A stretch of 64,000 nucleotides of DNA from Cerasicoccus frondis (GTDB taxonomy: Bacteria > Verrucomicrobiota > Verrucomicrobiia > Opitutales > Cerasicoccaceae): contig JAVDPC010000009.1 of NCBI GenBank assembly GCA_031296915.1, positions 1 through 64,000 of the forward strand. The letters are read 5' to 3'. The notes under the pieces are model-generated. The model was not told where the DNA came from. It worked only from the letters and a program-made list of their open reading frames with translations, and made no database searches. Shown here piece by piece: positions 38,572 to 47,068 of this stretch. Positions within the stretch are counted from its first letter, which is position 1. Each line of letters starts with the position of its first letter. The position numbers were made by a program, and so were the translations under genes.

Positions 38572-39593
38572 ACCTCTTGTTCGATGCCGTTGGACCAGTC
38601 CGCATTGCAAAGCTCCCAGCCAATGCGCATCGGGCACAGACCGTCTTCCTCCATCGCCGAGCTCACGTCCAACCCTGCGGGCGCCAATGGCGGCCAATCC
38701 AACGCCGCCAATTCCCAAACCGCCTTCAAGCCGATCGCAGTCTCAAATGCCGTTGAGTAAACCACACGCTGTCGCTGATGCCCTGTCCGCCAGCGCAAAA
38801 ACTCACCGCGCGACCCGAGCAACGAAGGTTTCACCACAAGCGTCGCCTGGGGAAAGCGCCGCGCCACATCCTTGAGCGTTTCCACGCCGACGACCGATTC
38901 ATCCAGCGCCACATTCACGCCCAAGCCATCGGCGCGGTCAAACATCTCACGCTCCCGGCCCACCTGAAGCGGCTGCTCGATGTAGTCCACCACTTGGCGA
39001 TGCGCGGTGCACCAGCTCAGCCAAGCCGTGTAATCGTCGTCGCTCAGCCCGCCATTGGCGTCAAACCGCAGGCGGACGCCCTTGGGCAGCTTCGCCATCA
39101 GTTGATTGGCCAGCTTGATTTCATCCACGCAAGGCAGGACGCCGATTTTCCATTTATAAGCCCGGCGACCGGAAGCCATCTGCCGCGAAAGCGTGGCGAC
39201 AGCCTCCTCCCCCGCAGGCAATAACCCGGCAATCGGCACCCGCACTCCGGGTAAAGTGGGATCGACGAGCAAAGTGAGCGCGCACTCCAAGGCCCACCGC
39301 AATGTGGGCGCCTCAAGCTCTTTGAGAAGGCGCGGCTTAATGTAGGGCTTGAGCGAATCGAGTCGGAGCAACTCCGCTAATGGCGGCGCGTCCGCCTCGC
39401 TCAGCTTCGCGCAAAACCACGGAACTGGCGCGATTTCACCGTAGCCAACCCGGCCATCCGCCGCCTCCACGCGGATGATCACGCCCTCCCGATGCGACCA
39501 CTCTCCATGCGCAGTTTGCAGCGGTTTTTTGAACCGCCGACGGTATGGCCGGTAGTCGAACTTTAGGTCTTGATCGGGTGAGAGTGGGGTCAT
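38556..39593 (-). CDS. menC: o-Succinylbenzoate synthase
   Basis: Enolase-superfamily enzyme of menaquinone biosynthesis, 345 aa, dehydrating SHCHC to o-succinylbenzoate. Substrate-binding and catalytic residues follow the order of the family: YKWKIG (catalytic Lys), RFDANGGLSDDD (metal Asp), YIEQPLQ (Glu), VALDESVVG (Asp) and VVKPSLLGS (second catalytic Lys). The capping domain starts YRPYRRRFKKPLQTAHG. It overlaps menE downstream. The C-terminal WELCNADWSNG is encoded by a degenerate copy of the dispersed palindrome. Other men genes are not in the window. Confidence 0.9.
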   Translation of the reverse strand: MTPLSPDQDLKFDYRPYRRRFKKPLQTAHGEWSHREGVIIRVEAADGRVGYGEIAPVPWFCAKLSEADAPPLAELLRLDSLKPYIKPRLLKELEAPTLRWALECALTLLVDPTLPGVRVPIAGLLPAGEEAVATLSRQMASGRRAYKWKIGVLPCVDEIKLANQLMAKLPKGVRLRFDANGGLSDDDYTAWLSWCTAHRQVVDYIEQPLQVGREREMFDRADGLGVNVALDESVVGVETLKDVARRFPQATLVVKPSLLGSRGEFLRWRTGHQRQRVVYSTAFETAIGLKAVWELAALDWPPLAPAGLDVSSAMEEDGLCPMRIGWELCNADWSNGIEQEVWERL

Positions 39594-39667
39594 GGAGAAT
39601 TACGAATGCTTTTCACTTGCCGAGGTTAGGCGCGAGCCCATAATCCCCAACGGCAATACACATTGCC

Positions 39668-41224
39668 ATGAGCGAAACCATCGACCAAGCATTTTACAAG
39701 AGCGCGGATGACTTTTTTACGGCCCAGGCCGGCATCGCCCTCACCTATGACGACGTAACGCTGGCCACGCGCCATTCAGCCGTTCTGCCGCGCAACACCA
39801 ACACGGAAGTCGAGCTGTCCTCCGGCCTGCACCTGTCCCTGCCCATTATTTCGTCGGATATGGACACCGTCACCGAGGCCAAGATGGCCATCGCCATGGC
39901 CACCAACGGCGGCCTCGGCCTCATCCACTACAACATGAGCGAGCGCGAGCAGATCAAGCAAGTCGCCCGCGTCAAAAACAACATTCACGGCCTCATCCAG
40001 GACCCGATTAAGATCGGGCCCGACGCCTACATCGCCGACGTCCTCGAAATCATCGAGGAAAAGGGCTACAAGTTCAGCACGTTCCCGGTCGTCGAAGACA
40101 GCGGCAAACTCCTTGGGCTCCTGCCCGGACGCGTCGTCAAAGAGCGCTACCGTGACCGCAAAGTCATCGAGGCCATGACGCCCCGCGCCGATGTTTACAC
40201 GCTCTCGGCCTCCAAGATCGAAGACGACCCCATCGCCGCCGCCGACCAGTTTTTCAACGACCACCTGGGCATCCACAAGCTCCTCGTTGTCGATGACAAC
40301 GACCACCTGCATGGCCTCTTCACGCTGAGCGACATCGAGCGCATCAACGACGAGCAACGCGCCAACATGAAGCCTGCGCGCGACAGGGAATTCCGCCTCG
40401 TCTGCGGCGCCGCCGTCAGCGCCCCCCGCACCAGCGAGGGCGACCTCGACCGCGACCGCATCATCGGCCATGTCGGCGCCCTAATCGACGAAGGCCTCGA
40501 CGCCGTGGCCATTTCCACCGCACACGGCCACAGCGAAGGCGTCGGCCAAGCCATTCGCTTGATCCGCAACGAATTTAAAGACCTGACCATCATCGCTGGC
40601 AACGTCACCAGCGGCGAAGGCGTGCAATTCCTCGCCGACGCAGGCGCCAATGCGATCAAGGTCGGCCAGGGCCCGGGCTCCATTTGCACGACGCGCATCG
40701 TGGCTGGCGTGGGCATTCCACAGCTCACCGCGCTCTATGTTTGCAGTCAGGCGGCGAAAAAACACGGCGTCAAAATCCTTGCCGACGGCGGCATCACCAA
40801 GAGCGGCGACATCGTCAAGGCCCTCACGCTCGCCGACGCCGTCATGTGCGGCAGCCTGCTTGCTGGTTGCCGTGAGGCGCCAGGCCAGATCCTCGAAATC
40901 GACGGCAAGCTCTACAAGCAATACCGCGGCATGGGCAGCCTCGAAGCCATGAAGGCTGGCAGCGCCGCCCGCTACGGCCACGCCAGCAAGGACAAGAATC
41001 GCAAAATCGCCGCCGAGGGCATTGAAGCGCTCAAGGAAGTTTCCGGCTCCGTCGACTCGGTGCTCGATCAGCTCACCGGCGGCCTCCAAAGCGGCATGGG
41101 CTACCTCGGAGCCCGCAACCTTGCCGAGCACAAGGAGCGCGCCCGCTACATCCGCGTCTCCCCCGCCGGCCAACGCGAAAGCTCCCCCCACGACGTCGTC
41201 GAAGTCAAAACCAGCAAAGAATAG
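39668..41224 (+). CDS. guaB: IMP dehydrogenase
   Basis: First committed step of GMP synthesis, oxidising IMP to XMP with NAD+. 518 aa. The TIM-barrel N-terminus is [19 protein letters not shown], then [17 protein letters not shown]. Two CBS domains fill roughly residues 110-235 ([36 protein letters not shown]). The active-site loop is [11 protein letters not shown] with catalytic Cys340, followed by [17 protein letters not shown], and the flap region [17 protein letters not shown]. Full length. It is divergent from menC with 74 bp between starts and is followed by a small hairpin. Confidence 0.96.
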   Translation: MSETIDQAFYKSADDFFTAQAGIALTYDDVTLATRHSAVLPRNTNTEVELSSGLHLSLPIISSDMDTVTEAKMAIAMATNGGLGLIHYNMSEREQIKQVARVKNNIHGLIQDPIKIGPDAYIADVLEIIEEKGYKFSTFPVVEDSGKLLGLLPGRVVKERYRDRKVIEAMTPRADVYTLSASKIEDDPIAAADQFFNDHLGIHKLLVVDDNDHLHGLFTLSDIERINDEQRANMKPARDREFRLVCGAAVSAPRTSEGDLDRDRIIGHVGALIDEGLDAVAISTAHGHSEGVGQAIRLIRNEFKDLTIIAGNVTSGEGVQFLADAGANAIKVGQGPGSICTTRIVAGVGIPQLTALYVCSQAAKKHGVKILADGGITKSGDIVKALTLADAVMCGSLLAGCREAPGQILEIDGKLYKQYRGMGSLEAMKAGSAARYGHASKDKNRKIAAEGIEALKEVSGSVDSVLDQLTGGLQSGMGYLGARNLAEHKERARYIRVSPAGQRESSPHDVVEVKTSKE

Positions 41225-41238
41225 CAGCGTCCCGCTGC
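41224..41238 (+). terminator. Possible weak hairpin after guaB
   Basis: Perfect 6-bp stem GCAGCG / CGCTGC with a 3-nt loop directly at the guaB stop, but the T run starts 7 bases later (GATTTTTG), so termination is uncertain. Confidence 0.3.
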
Positions 41239-41264
41239 ACCGATAGATTTTTGCAGGGCAAAAA

Positions 41265-41897
41265 ATGGCCAACCATACCGGGAGTAACGCGACCTTGCAT
41301 GTCTATCCCGGGATGGGGGCCACAGCGGCAATGTATGCGGACCCGGCTTGGCAATCGCTGACCGGCGTAATCTACCATGACTGGCCGGAATGGCGCGGTG
41401 AATCCACTCTGGAGCAGTGGGCGTCCCGATTAATCACCGAGCACAGCATTCAGGAAGGCGACATCGTTTGTGGTTCGTCCTTGGGTGGAATGGCGGCTGC
41501 GGAAATTGCCAATCAAGCGCCAGTCGGCGGTTTGATTTTGCTCGGTAGCGCCCAGCACCCTGACGAAGTTTCACGATTCCTGTCATTGATACATCCGCTG
41601 ATCGATCTGGCGCCGGTTTCTTTTGTCGCCCAGTGCGCTGGCAAGGTTCCCGTGGAGCTGTCCACCATGTTTGCCGAGAGCAACCCGGCCTTCATCCGCT
41701 CCATGTGCCGCGCGGTCTTTCAATGGCGCGGCATCCAAACGCAGCCGCGCCTTTTGCGCATCCACGGCGCCAAAGACCGCATCATCCCCCCGCCGCCCAA
41801 AGTCGACCTCCTGCTCGATGCTGGACACTTGTTGGCTATGTCGCATCCCGCCGACTGCGCTGACGCAATCCGCCAACGGAAGTTCTGGCAGAGCTAG
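41265..41897 (+). CDS. Small alpha/beta hydrolase
   Basis: A 210-aa cytosolic hydrolase. The nucleophile elbow is GSSLGG (Ser72), preceded by the oxyanion-side HVYPGMGATAAMY. The acid and base are seen in RIHGAKDRIIPPP (Asp) and DAGHLLAMSHPADCADAIRQ (His). No lid domain is obvious, and length is short for the fold. Such small enzymes act on a wide range of esters, and the substrate cannot be deduced. It follows guaB by 40 bp on the same strand. Confidence 0.8.
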   Translation: MANHTGSNATLHVYPGMGATAAMYADPAWQSLTGVIYHDWPEWRGESTLEQWASRLITEHSIQEGDIVCGSSLGGMAAAEIANQAPVGGLILLGSAQHPDEVSRFLSLIHPLIDLAPVSFVAQCAGKVPVELSTMFAESNPAFIRSMCRAVFQWRGIQTQPRLLRIHGAKDRIIPPPPKVDLLLDAGHLLAMSHPADCADAIRQRKFWQS

Positions 41898-42465
41898 CAT
41901 TACTCGGCCCGAGAAATGTGCTTCAGGCACATTCGCTTGAACGCGCAACAACTGTTTGTGCTCAGAAAAAAATATTCACACGTTCACTATTTTCCGCTTG
42001 GCAAATTGTGCAATTTAAGTATTATTACGTTCATCTCTCCCAAAGAATAATAATGCACGCCATCTTGCCATGAAACCACCCCATCCCAACTAGCTTTTCG
42101 GGCGCTTCAAACGGCGCCCCTCCCCCCCGCCCGCATGAAGATGCGCGCATTGCCGGAACCGCTTACGAGGCTCATTCGCAGATAAAATCCATTCCGCGAC
42201 GCCTCCAGGTTTTAATGCAGCCTTACCGCTGCCTGTCATTGCCACATCGATGTCACATGCTCGCGGCAACCCCTGCGTCGCAATCGCCTTGGCGATATTT
42301 GCGACGCCTTCGCCTTGCCCAAAGCATACCCGCCTTGAGCCTGGGATTTCCATGCGTTCTTTGTCAGATTCTTCGCCTCCCGGCGCCCCCCCCCTCCCCC
42401 TTGGTGAAGGTGGAAAAACGTCTTTCGGCTTGGCGATGACCACGCCCCGACCTTTAATTCGCCGC
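41898..42465. other. Non-coding 568-bp region with foldback structures
   Basis: No convincing gene on either strand. It contains a strong nested hairpin at 42275-42307, a second palindrome (AAATTG-TG-CAATTT at 42003-42016), poly-C tracts (42119-42130 and around 42385-42395) and a sequence translating to a low-complexity Pro/Leu/Gly-Glu string typical of dispersed extragenic repeats. No tRNA, RNase P, SRP RNA or tmRNA signature was found. Confidence 0.5.
42275..42307. repeat. Nested stem-loop GCGTCGCAA..TTGCGACGC
   Basis: Outer arms GCGTCGCAA and TTGCGACGC pair perfectly (9 bp); inside them TCGCC-TT-GGCGA pairs as well, with a 3-nt bulge on one side. No T run follows, so it is not a conventional terminator. 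Confidence 0.75.
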
Positions 42466-42819
42466 ATGCTTAAGTTTTACGAATACGACAAGTGCTCCAC
42501 CTGCCGCAACGCACGCAAATGGCTCGACGCAAATGGCGTCGCTTACGAGCGCCTGCCGATTCGCGAAACGCCCCCCTCCCCCTCCGAACTTCAGTTGATG
42601 CTCGACGCCTACGATGGCGAAATCAAAAAGCTGCTCAATACCAGCAGCGCCGACTACCGCACGAGCGGCATCAAGGACGAGTTGCCTGAATTAAGCGCCA
42701 GTGAGGTGTTTGCCCGTCTGCAAGAAACTGGCAACCTCGTGAAGCGCCCGTTTCTCATCGGCGAAGGCGTCGCCCTGGTCGGCTTCAAGGAGCCCGAATG
42801 GGCAGCCCAAGTAGGCTAA
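42466..42819 (+). CDS. ArsC/Spx-family thioredoxin-fold protein
   Basis: A 117-aa protein of the ArsC/Spx/YffB family. The start MLKFYEYDKCSTCRNARKWL places Cys10 and Cys13 as CSTC, the position of the Spx redox switch. LPIRETPPSPSEL is the family's conserved R-E-x-P loop, and KRPFLIGEGVALVGFKEPEW gives the cis-Pro R-P motif. Arsenate reductase activity would need only Cys10 with the Arg residues; the CxxC instead recalls Spx, but Spx is a regulator known in Firmicutes. A conservative name is therefore ArsC family. The open frame extends upstream to 42250 but the upstream part is not protein-like. Confidence 0.85.
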   Translation: MLKFYEYDKCSTCRNARKWLDANGVAYERLPIRETPPSPSELQLMLDAYDGEIKKLLNTSSADYRTSGIKDELPELSASEVFARLQETGNLVKRPFLIGEGVALVGFKEPEWAAQVG

Positions 42820-42921
42820 CGTCAAAGCGCCCCCCCCGCCCCCAACTCCAACTGAAGTAACTTCCAGGATAGGGGCTCACCCATAATTGACTTCCCGGCC
42901 TGCGGGCGTTAACTACGCTGC

Positions 42922-43920
42922 ATGAGTTTGTCCCGCCGCCATTTCATCAAATCTTCCGTGGGAACCGCTGCGCTGATCGGCGCAGGCAATGCGCTCGCGC
43001 AGACCGCGAACGAGGTCACGATCCCCAAGCGTAAGTTTGGTCGGCATGACGACATGCTGACCGTGGTCGGCGTTGGCGGGCACACGCTTTACTACGCCGG
43101 TTCGCAAAAGGAGGCCACGGAGATCACGCAGCGCGCGATCGACCTCGGCGTCAATTTTTTCGACAACGCCTGGGACTACCATGGCGGGCGCGCGGAGGAA
43201 TATCTCGGCATCGCGCTGCAAGGACGCCGCGACGAAATCTTCCTCATGAGCAAGTGCTGCGTCTACCACAACGGCAAGTATCCCGAGAACAAAGCCGGCG
43301 CGATGCAGATGCTGGAGGACTCCCTGCGCCGCCTCAAAACCGACCACCTCGACCTGTGGATGCTCCACAACGTAAGCGGCGACGACGCGGAAAAAGCCTA
43401 TGCGCCCGATGGCATGATCGCCGCGCTCGACCTCGCCAAAGAACAAGGTAAGGTGCGCTACACGGGCTTCACCGGGCACACCGATCCTGCGATCCATGTG
43501 AAGCTGATCGAGGGCGGCTACGATTGGGACGCCACGCTGATGCCGGTGTCGGTCGTCAACGCGCTCAACTCCCGCGAATTCGAGCGCAAGGTGATGCCAC
43601 TTTGCAATGCAAAGCAAATCGCGGTGCTTGGCATGAAGGGCTTTGGCGGCAGCCGCCGCACCCACCTCCACGGCAAGACGAACATCACCGAAGTCCTACG
43701 CTACTCACTGAGCTACCCCGAAGTCTGCACGCACTTGGTCGGCATTGACAAGCTCCCCTACCTCGACGCCGCGGTGGCGGCCTCCCCGTCCAAGCCCATG
43801 ACCCCGATCGAACGCGAGGAATTCGCGATGGCCTTCGACAAAGACCAATTCGACGACTACGCGAAGATGGAAAGCTTGGAATACTATGACGAAGGTTTAG
43901 GCGGGGAACAAAAAGTGTAG
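42922..43920 (+). CDS. TAT-exported aldo/keto reductase
   Basis: A 332-aa NAD(P)H-dependent oxidoreductase with a twin-arginine leader (MSLSRRHFIKSSVGTAALIG), probable cleavage after ALA-Q at 27. The (beta/alpha)8 fold shows the full catalytic tetrad: Asp81 and Tyr86 in FFDNAWDYHGG, Lys111 in FLMSKCC, and His149 in WMLHNVS. Cytosolic cofactor loading before Tat export is the usual reason for such a leader. The substrate is unknown. The segment MPLCNAKQIAVLGMKG contains LCNAK (227-231), encoded by a dispersed palindrome copy. It precedes the DUF4238 gene by 11 bp. Confidence 0.9.
   Translation: MSLSRRHFIKSSVGTAALIGAGNALAQTANEVTIPKRKFGRHDDMLTVVGVGGHTLYYAGSQKEATEITQRAIDLGVNFFDNAWDYHGGRAEEYLGIALQGRRDEIFLMSKCCVYHNGKYPENKAGAMQMLEDSLRRLKTDHLDLWMLHNVSGDDAEKAYAPDGMIAALDLAKEQGKVRYTGFTGHTDPAIHVKLIEGGYDWDATLMPVSVVNALNSREFERKVMPLCNAKQIAVLGMKGFGGSRRTHLHGKTNITEVLRYSLSYPEVCTHLVGIDKLPYLDAAVAASPSKPMTPIEREEFAMAFDKDQFDDYAKMESLEYYDEGLGGEQKV
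43599..43614. repeat. Dispersed palindrome copy inside aldo/keto reductase gene
   Basis: ACTTTGCA-A-TGCAAAG, perfect 7-bp arms CTTTGCA / TGCAAAG, encoding LCNAK. Confidence 0.8.
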
Positions 43921-43931
43921 AGCAAATCATT

Positions 43932-44897
43932 ATGCCAGACCCCAAGAAGCACCATTTTCTACCTCAATTTTACCTAAGAGGCTTTGCCAATGATGCTAAA
44001 AAGCTTTTTATGTTTGAGAAGAAAGCAGGGACCAAATCAATTGCTACCTGCGTAGAAAACTCAGGTGCTAAACGTGACTACCACGTACTAGACTTCAATG
44101 GTAGAGAACGTGATCGTAAATCGGTTGAATTAAAACTGAGCGCGATAGAAGGACGGCAGGCGGAAATGCTTAAACAGCTAAAAGCTGCACCAACCCACAT
44201 CGATTGTTGGCATGAGGACTTAGTGTTTTTCACATCTTTAATGTATCATCGAGTTCCTGCCTATAAATCCTTCATCGAGAATCAATTACGTGAGATTGCT
44301 AACGCTGGAGCACGAATGCTTTTTAGAGCTGGAGAGCTTTCTGAACCACCCGAAGAAATTAAAGCCTTAATTCGTGAAAAAGGTGATGATATTTTCGATG
44401 CGAAAATATCTAATTGGAAAGTGATTGAGCAAATGTTAATACAAGCAGAATCTAGCCCAATAATTCAGTTATTATCTCAAATGAATTTTGATCTGATTGT
44501 GCTCAAAGATGAAGCGTATCAATTTATCACTTCAGATACACCAGTTACCCTATACAGCCCAAATCATGATCCTAAATCTCCATATGGAAAGGGGTTTTCA
44601 GATCCTTCTATAGAGGTTGCATTACCATTATCTAATCGCTCGTTATTGCTCTTCAGGCATTCGAGTGAAAGAATCCCGCACATTACTGAAGATTATGTGC
44701 GACACATAAACCAGAGAGTCATTGTTAACTCTCTACGATTTATATATACGAAGCACCAGTCAGAAGAACTGGAAGCTGACATAAATCGACTTGCCAGCCA
44801 AAAAGCTGGATTCTTCTCATCCACATTGGACTTTGGTGAAGGTACATATTTCATAAGCAAAATCGTACCTGTAACCAATGACCATTTAAATTCATAG
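43932..44897 (+). CDS. DUF4238-family protein, AT-rich
   Basis: A 321-aa cytosolic protein matching the DUF4238 pattern: the N-terminal HHFLPQFYLRGFAND, and later LIVLKDEAYQFITSDTPVTLY and VALPLSNRSLLLFRHS, separated by a helical region (FFTSLMYHRVPAYKSFIENQ). The family has no known activity and is often found in accessory DNA. Base composition is far more AT-rich than both neighbours, and it lies 11 bp after the aldo/keto reductase and is convergent with larB (3 bp apart), which suggests insertion by horizontal transfer. Confidence 0.82.
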   Translation: MPDPKKHHFLPQFYLRGFANDAKKLFMFEKKAGTKSIATCVENSGAKRDYHVLDFNGRERDRKSVELKLSAIEGRQAEMLKQLKAAPTHIDCWHEDLVFFTSLMYHRVPAYKSFIENQLREIANAGARMLFRAGELSEPPEEIKALIREKGDDIFDAKISNWKVIEQMLIQAESSPIIQLLSQMNFDLIVLKDEAYQFITSDTPVTLYSPNHDPKSPYGKGFSDPSIEVALPLSNRSLLLFRHSSERIPHITEDYVRHINQRVIVNSLRFIYTKHQSEELEADINRLASQKAGFFSSTLDFGEGTYFISKIVPVTNDHLNS

Positions 44898-44900
44898 ACC

Positions 44901-45635
44901 TCAGAGCCGGTTGATCCGGTTCGCGAGGTAGCCGGCGCCGAAGCCGTTGTCGATGTTGACCACGCTCATGCCGCTGGCGCAGCTGTTGAGCATGCCGAGT
45001 AAAGCCGCGACTCCACCGAAGCTCGCGCCGTAGCCGACGCTCGTCGGGCACGCGATGACCGGCGCGCTGACTTGGCCGCCGACCACGCTGGGAAGCGCGC
45101 CTTCCATGCCCGCCACGACGATTACCACGCGGCAGGCGCGAATGTCGTCGAGCTGCGCCAAGAGGCGATGAAGGCCTGCGACACCCGCGTCATAAACCTT
45201 GAGCGTGGGGCTGCCGTAAAACTCGCAGGTCAGGCGGGCTTCTTCCGCAACGGGCAAGTCGCTCGTACCCGCGCAGACGACCGCGACCTTGGTTGCCACG
45301 GGCTCGATCTCACGCTGGGTGACGGTGATCAGCCGCGCGAACTTATCGTAGTGCGCGCCGTGGACGTTGCCGCAGATGAAGTGCGCGGTGTCGAGGTCGA
45401 TACGGGTCGCGAGCACGTTCGCTCCGCGCTCGATGAGACTTTCCATGATCTCGACAATTTGCTGCGGCGTCTTGCCTTGGCCGAAGATGACCTCCGCCGC
45501 GCCATTGCGCTCCGCGCGGTTGTGATCCACGCGGCTGTGGCCGAGGTCTTCGAAGCCCTGCAGCTCGATCGCGGCTTGGTCGGTGGAGAGTTCGCCGCTT
45601 TTTACGCGGGCAAAAATGTCGTGGATATCAGGCAT
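44901..45635 (-). CDS. larB: Pyridinium-3,5-biscarboxylate mononucleotide synthase LarB
   Basis: First enzyme of the nickel-pincer nucleotide cofactor pathway: LarB carboxylates and hydrolyses nicotinic acid adenine dinucleotide to P2CMN. 244 aa. The C-terminal AIR-carboxylase-like domain shows VAVVCAGTSDLPVAEEARLTC, DAGVAGLHRLL, VIVVAGMEGALPSVVGG and PTSVGYGASFGGVAALLGML. The N-terminus has FARVKSGELSTDQAA and LDLDTA-type strands. ATG at 45635 is preferred over 45641: AGGAGG precedes it by 6 bp. The larC stop lies 7 bp inside larB, so larC and larB overlap by 8 bp and are co-translated. Confidence 0.92.
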   Translation of the reverse strand: MPDIHDIFARVKSGELSTDQAAIELQGFEDLGHSRVDHNRAERNGAAEVIFGQGKTPQQIVEIMESLIERGANVLATRIDLDTAHFICGNVHGAHYDKFARLITVTQREIEPVATKVAVVCAGTSDLPVAEEARLTCEFYGSPTLKVYDAGVAGLHRLLAQLDDIRACRVVIVVAGMEGALPSVVGGQVSAPVIACPTSVGYGASFGGVAALLGMLNSCASGMSVVNIDNGFGAGYLANRINRL

Positions 45636-46995
45636 CGTCATCCTCCTCTTCGTCGTCGTTAAAATCAAAAATCTCGCCCGCCAACATTTGCGAGAACTCC
45701 GAAATGGACAGCCCCTGCTCGCGCGCGATGCGGGCGCAGTCGTCGTATTCGGGCTTGAGGCGGACGACCTCGCCGCCGCGCATGGCCTGCTTCACGCGGA
45801 CCGGCCCCCACTGCGTTTCGACTTCGAACAGCTGGCGCTCCAGGATCGTGCGCTGCCACTCGCGGCGACGCACGCCGAGCGTCGAACTGTGGGCAAAGAA
45901 TGCGTCCTCGACTTCAGCCACGACTTCCGCCGCAGCAAGCGCATGGACGATCACACCAACGCGCCCTTTCTTAAACGTGGCCTGCGTTTGCCAGACATCG
46001 ACGGCGCCTGCTTCGAGCAACTGTTCGCAGAGGAAGGCAATGGCTTCGCCGGTCATGTCGTCGAGGTTGACGGCGAGTTCGAAGACGACGTCCTGCGGAT
46101 CGGCAGCAGCTTCGTCGTCATCTTCGGCGGCTGGCGTTTCGGTGTCAATGATCGCCGCGTAAACAACGTTCGCGAGATTGGGATCATTGCGCTGACCCAC
46201 GCCAACGCCGACTGCGGTTTGCGTGCCCGCAATGGCTTCGCCGAACTTCGCGTCTTTGCCCACGAGGAGCGCGGCGCCGGTGGGCGTGGTCGCTTCTTTG
46301 TTCGTGCCGCCGAGCGAAACGGGCAGCCCCGTGACGAGGCGCGCGGTCGCAGGCGCGGGAACGGGCATGCGGCCATGGGCGCACATCACCGTGCCGCCGC
46401 CAAGCTCCAGCATGCCGCAGGCGAGTTGATCCACGCCGAGCAAGTCCCAGCAGATCGCGGCGCCGACCATGTCAACAATCGAGTCGACCGCGCCGACTTC
46501 GTGGAAATGCACTTCCTCCGGCGGCTTGCCGTGGACGCCACCTTCCGCAATGGCAAGGGCTTCGAACACGGCAACGGCGTCCAGTTTCACTTTGTCCGAC
46601 AAAGTGGACGCGTTGATCATTTCGCGGATTTCGCGGAAAGTCCGGTGGTGGTGATGCCCGTGGTCGTGATCATGACTGTGGTCATGCGAATGCTCATGCT
46701 CATGATGATGGTGATGACCGTCATCGTGCGCATGATCGTGGCTGTGCGCGTGGGCATGGGCGTGCTCGTGGGAATGATCGTGATCGTGGCTGTGGTCGTC
46801 TTCCAGGATCACATCGCAGCGGATGCCCGTTACGCCGCCGCGCTCGTCGGGCGTGAACTTCAGTTGCCAGCCGTCGAGGCCGAGCTTACGTAGCTCGGTT
46901 TCGAGCACAGCCGGATCAACGCCAAGGGCGACCATGGCGCCGAGATTCATGTCGCCGCTGATGCCGGCGGGGCATTGGTAAAAGAGGGTTCGCAT
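45628..46995 (-). CDS. larC: Nickel-insertion protein LarC (pyridinium-3,5-bisthiocarboxylate nickel chelatase)
   Basis: CTP-dependent cyclometallase that inserts nickel into the pincer nucleotide. 455 aa, in one continuous reading frame, whereas L. plantarum makes LarC by ribosomal frameshifting. The N-terminus is FYQCPAGISGDMNLGAMVALG. Residues about 66-118 form a histidine/aspartate-rich stretch (HSHDHDHSHEHAHAHAHSHD and HHHHHEHEHSHDHSHDHDHG), probably a nickel store. Then FHEVGAVDSIVDMVG and VFELAVNLDDMTGEA, FFAHSSTLGVRRREWQR mark the catalytic parts. The C-terminal tail is acidic (DDEEEDDDA). Confidence 0.94.
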   Translation of the reverse strand: MRTLFYQCPAGISGDMNLGAMVALGVDPAVLETELRKLGLDGWQLKFTPDERGGVTGIRCDVILEDDHSHDHDHSHEHAHAHAHSHDHAHDDGHHHHHEHEHSHDHSHDHDHGHHHHRTFREIREMINASTLSDKVKLDAVAVFEALAIAEGGVHGKPPEEVHFHEVGAVDSIVDMVGAAICWDLLGVDQLACGMLELGGGTVMCAHGRMPVPAPATARLVTGLPVSLGGTNKEATTPTGAALLVGKDAKFGEAIAGTQTAVGVGVGQRNDPNLANVVYAAIIDTETPAAEDDDEAAADPQDVVFELAVNLDDMTGEAIAFLCEQLLEAGAVDVWQTQATFKKGRVGVIVHALAAAEVVAEVEDAFFAHSSTLGVRRREWQRTILERQLFEVETQWGPVRVKQAMRGGEVVRLKPEYDDCARIAREQGLSISEFSQMLAGEIFDFNDDEEEDDDA

Positions 46996-47068
46996 GGGAG
47001 AGTGTGTTTTGCGTCATTCCAGCCGCACTGGTTGACATGGCCCTCAGCAAACCTATCCTGCTCGGTTG

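Noticed and set aside
37279..38718. Longer menE beginning at 38718
   Set aside because: The first 49 codons would be inside menC with an unnatural Gly/Arg-rich translation; the ATG at 38571 begins the normal sequence.
42250..42465. N-terminal extension of the ArsC/Spx-like gene
   Set aside because: The extra 72 residues have no structure typical of the family and precede the normal start MLKFYEYDKC.
41898..42465. Housekeeping RNA gene (RNase P, SRP, tmRNA or 6S)
   Set aside because: None of the diagnostic sequence cores for RNase P, SRP RNA or tmRNA was recognisable; 6S RNA could not be tested by eye.
42090..42467. 125-codon minus-strand frame upstream of the ArsC/Spx gene
   Set aside because: Low-complexity Gly/Arg-rich translation, poly-C tracts and no similarity; it looks like non-coding repeat sequence.
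44693..44878. Minus-strand ORF within the DUF4238 gene
   Set aside because: Short shadow frame with no similarity; the plus-strand DUF4238 frame is clearly coding.
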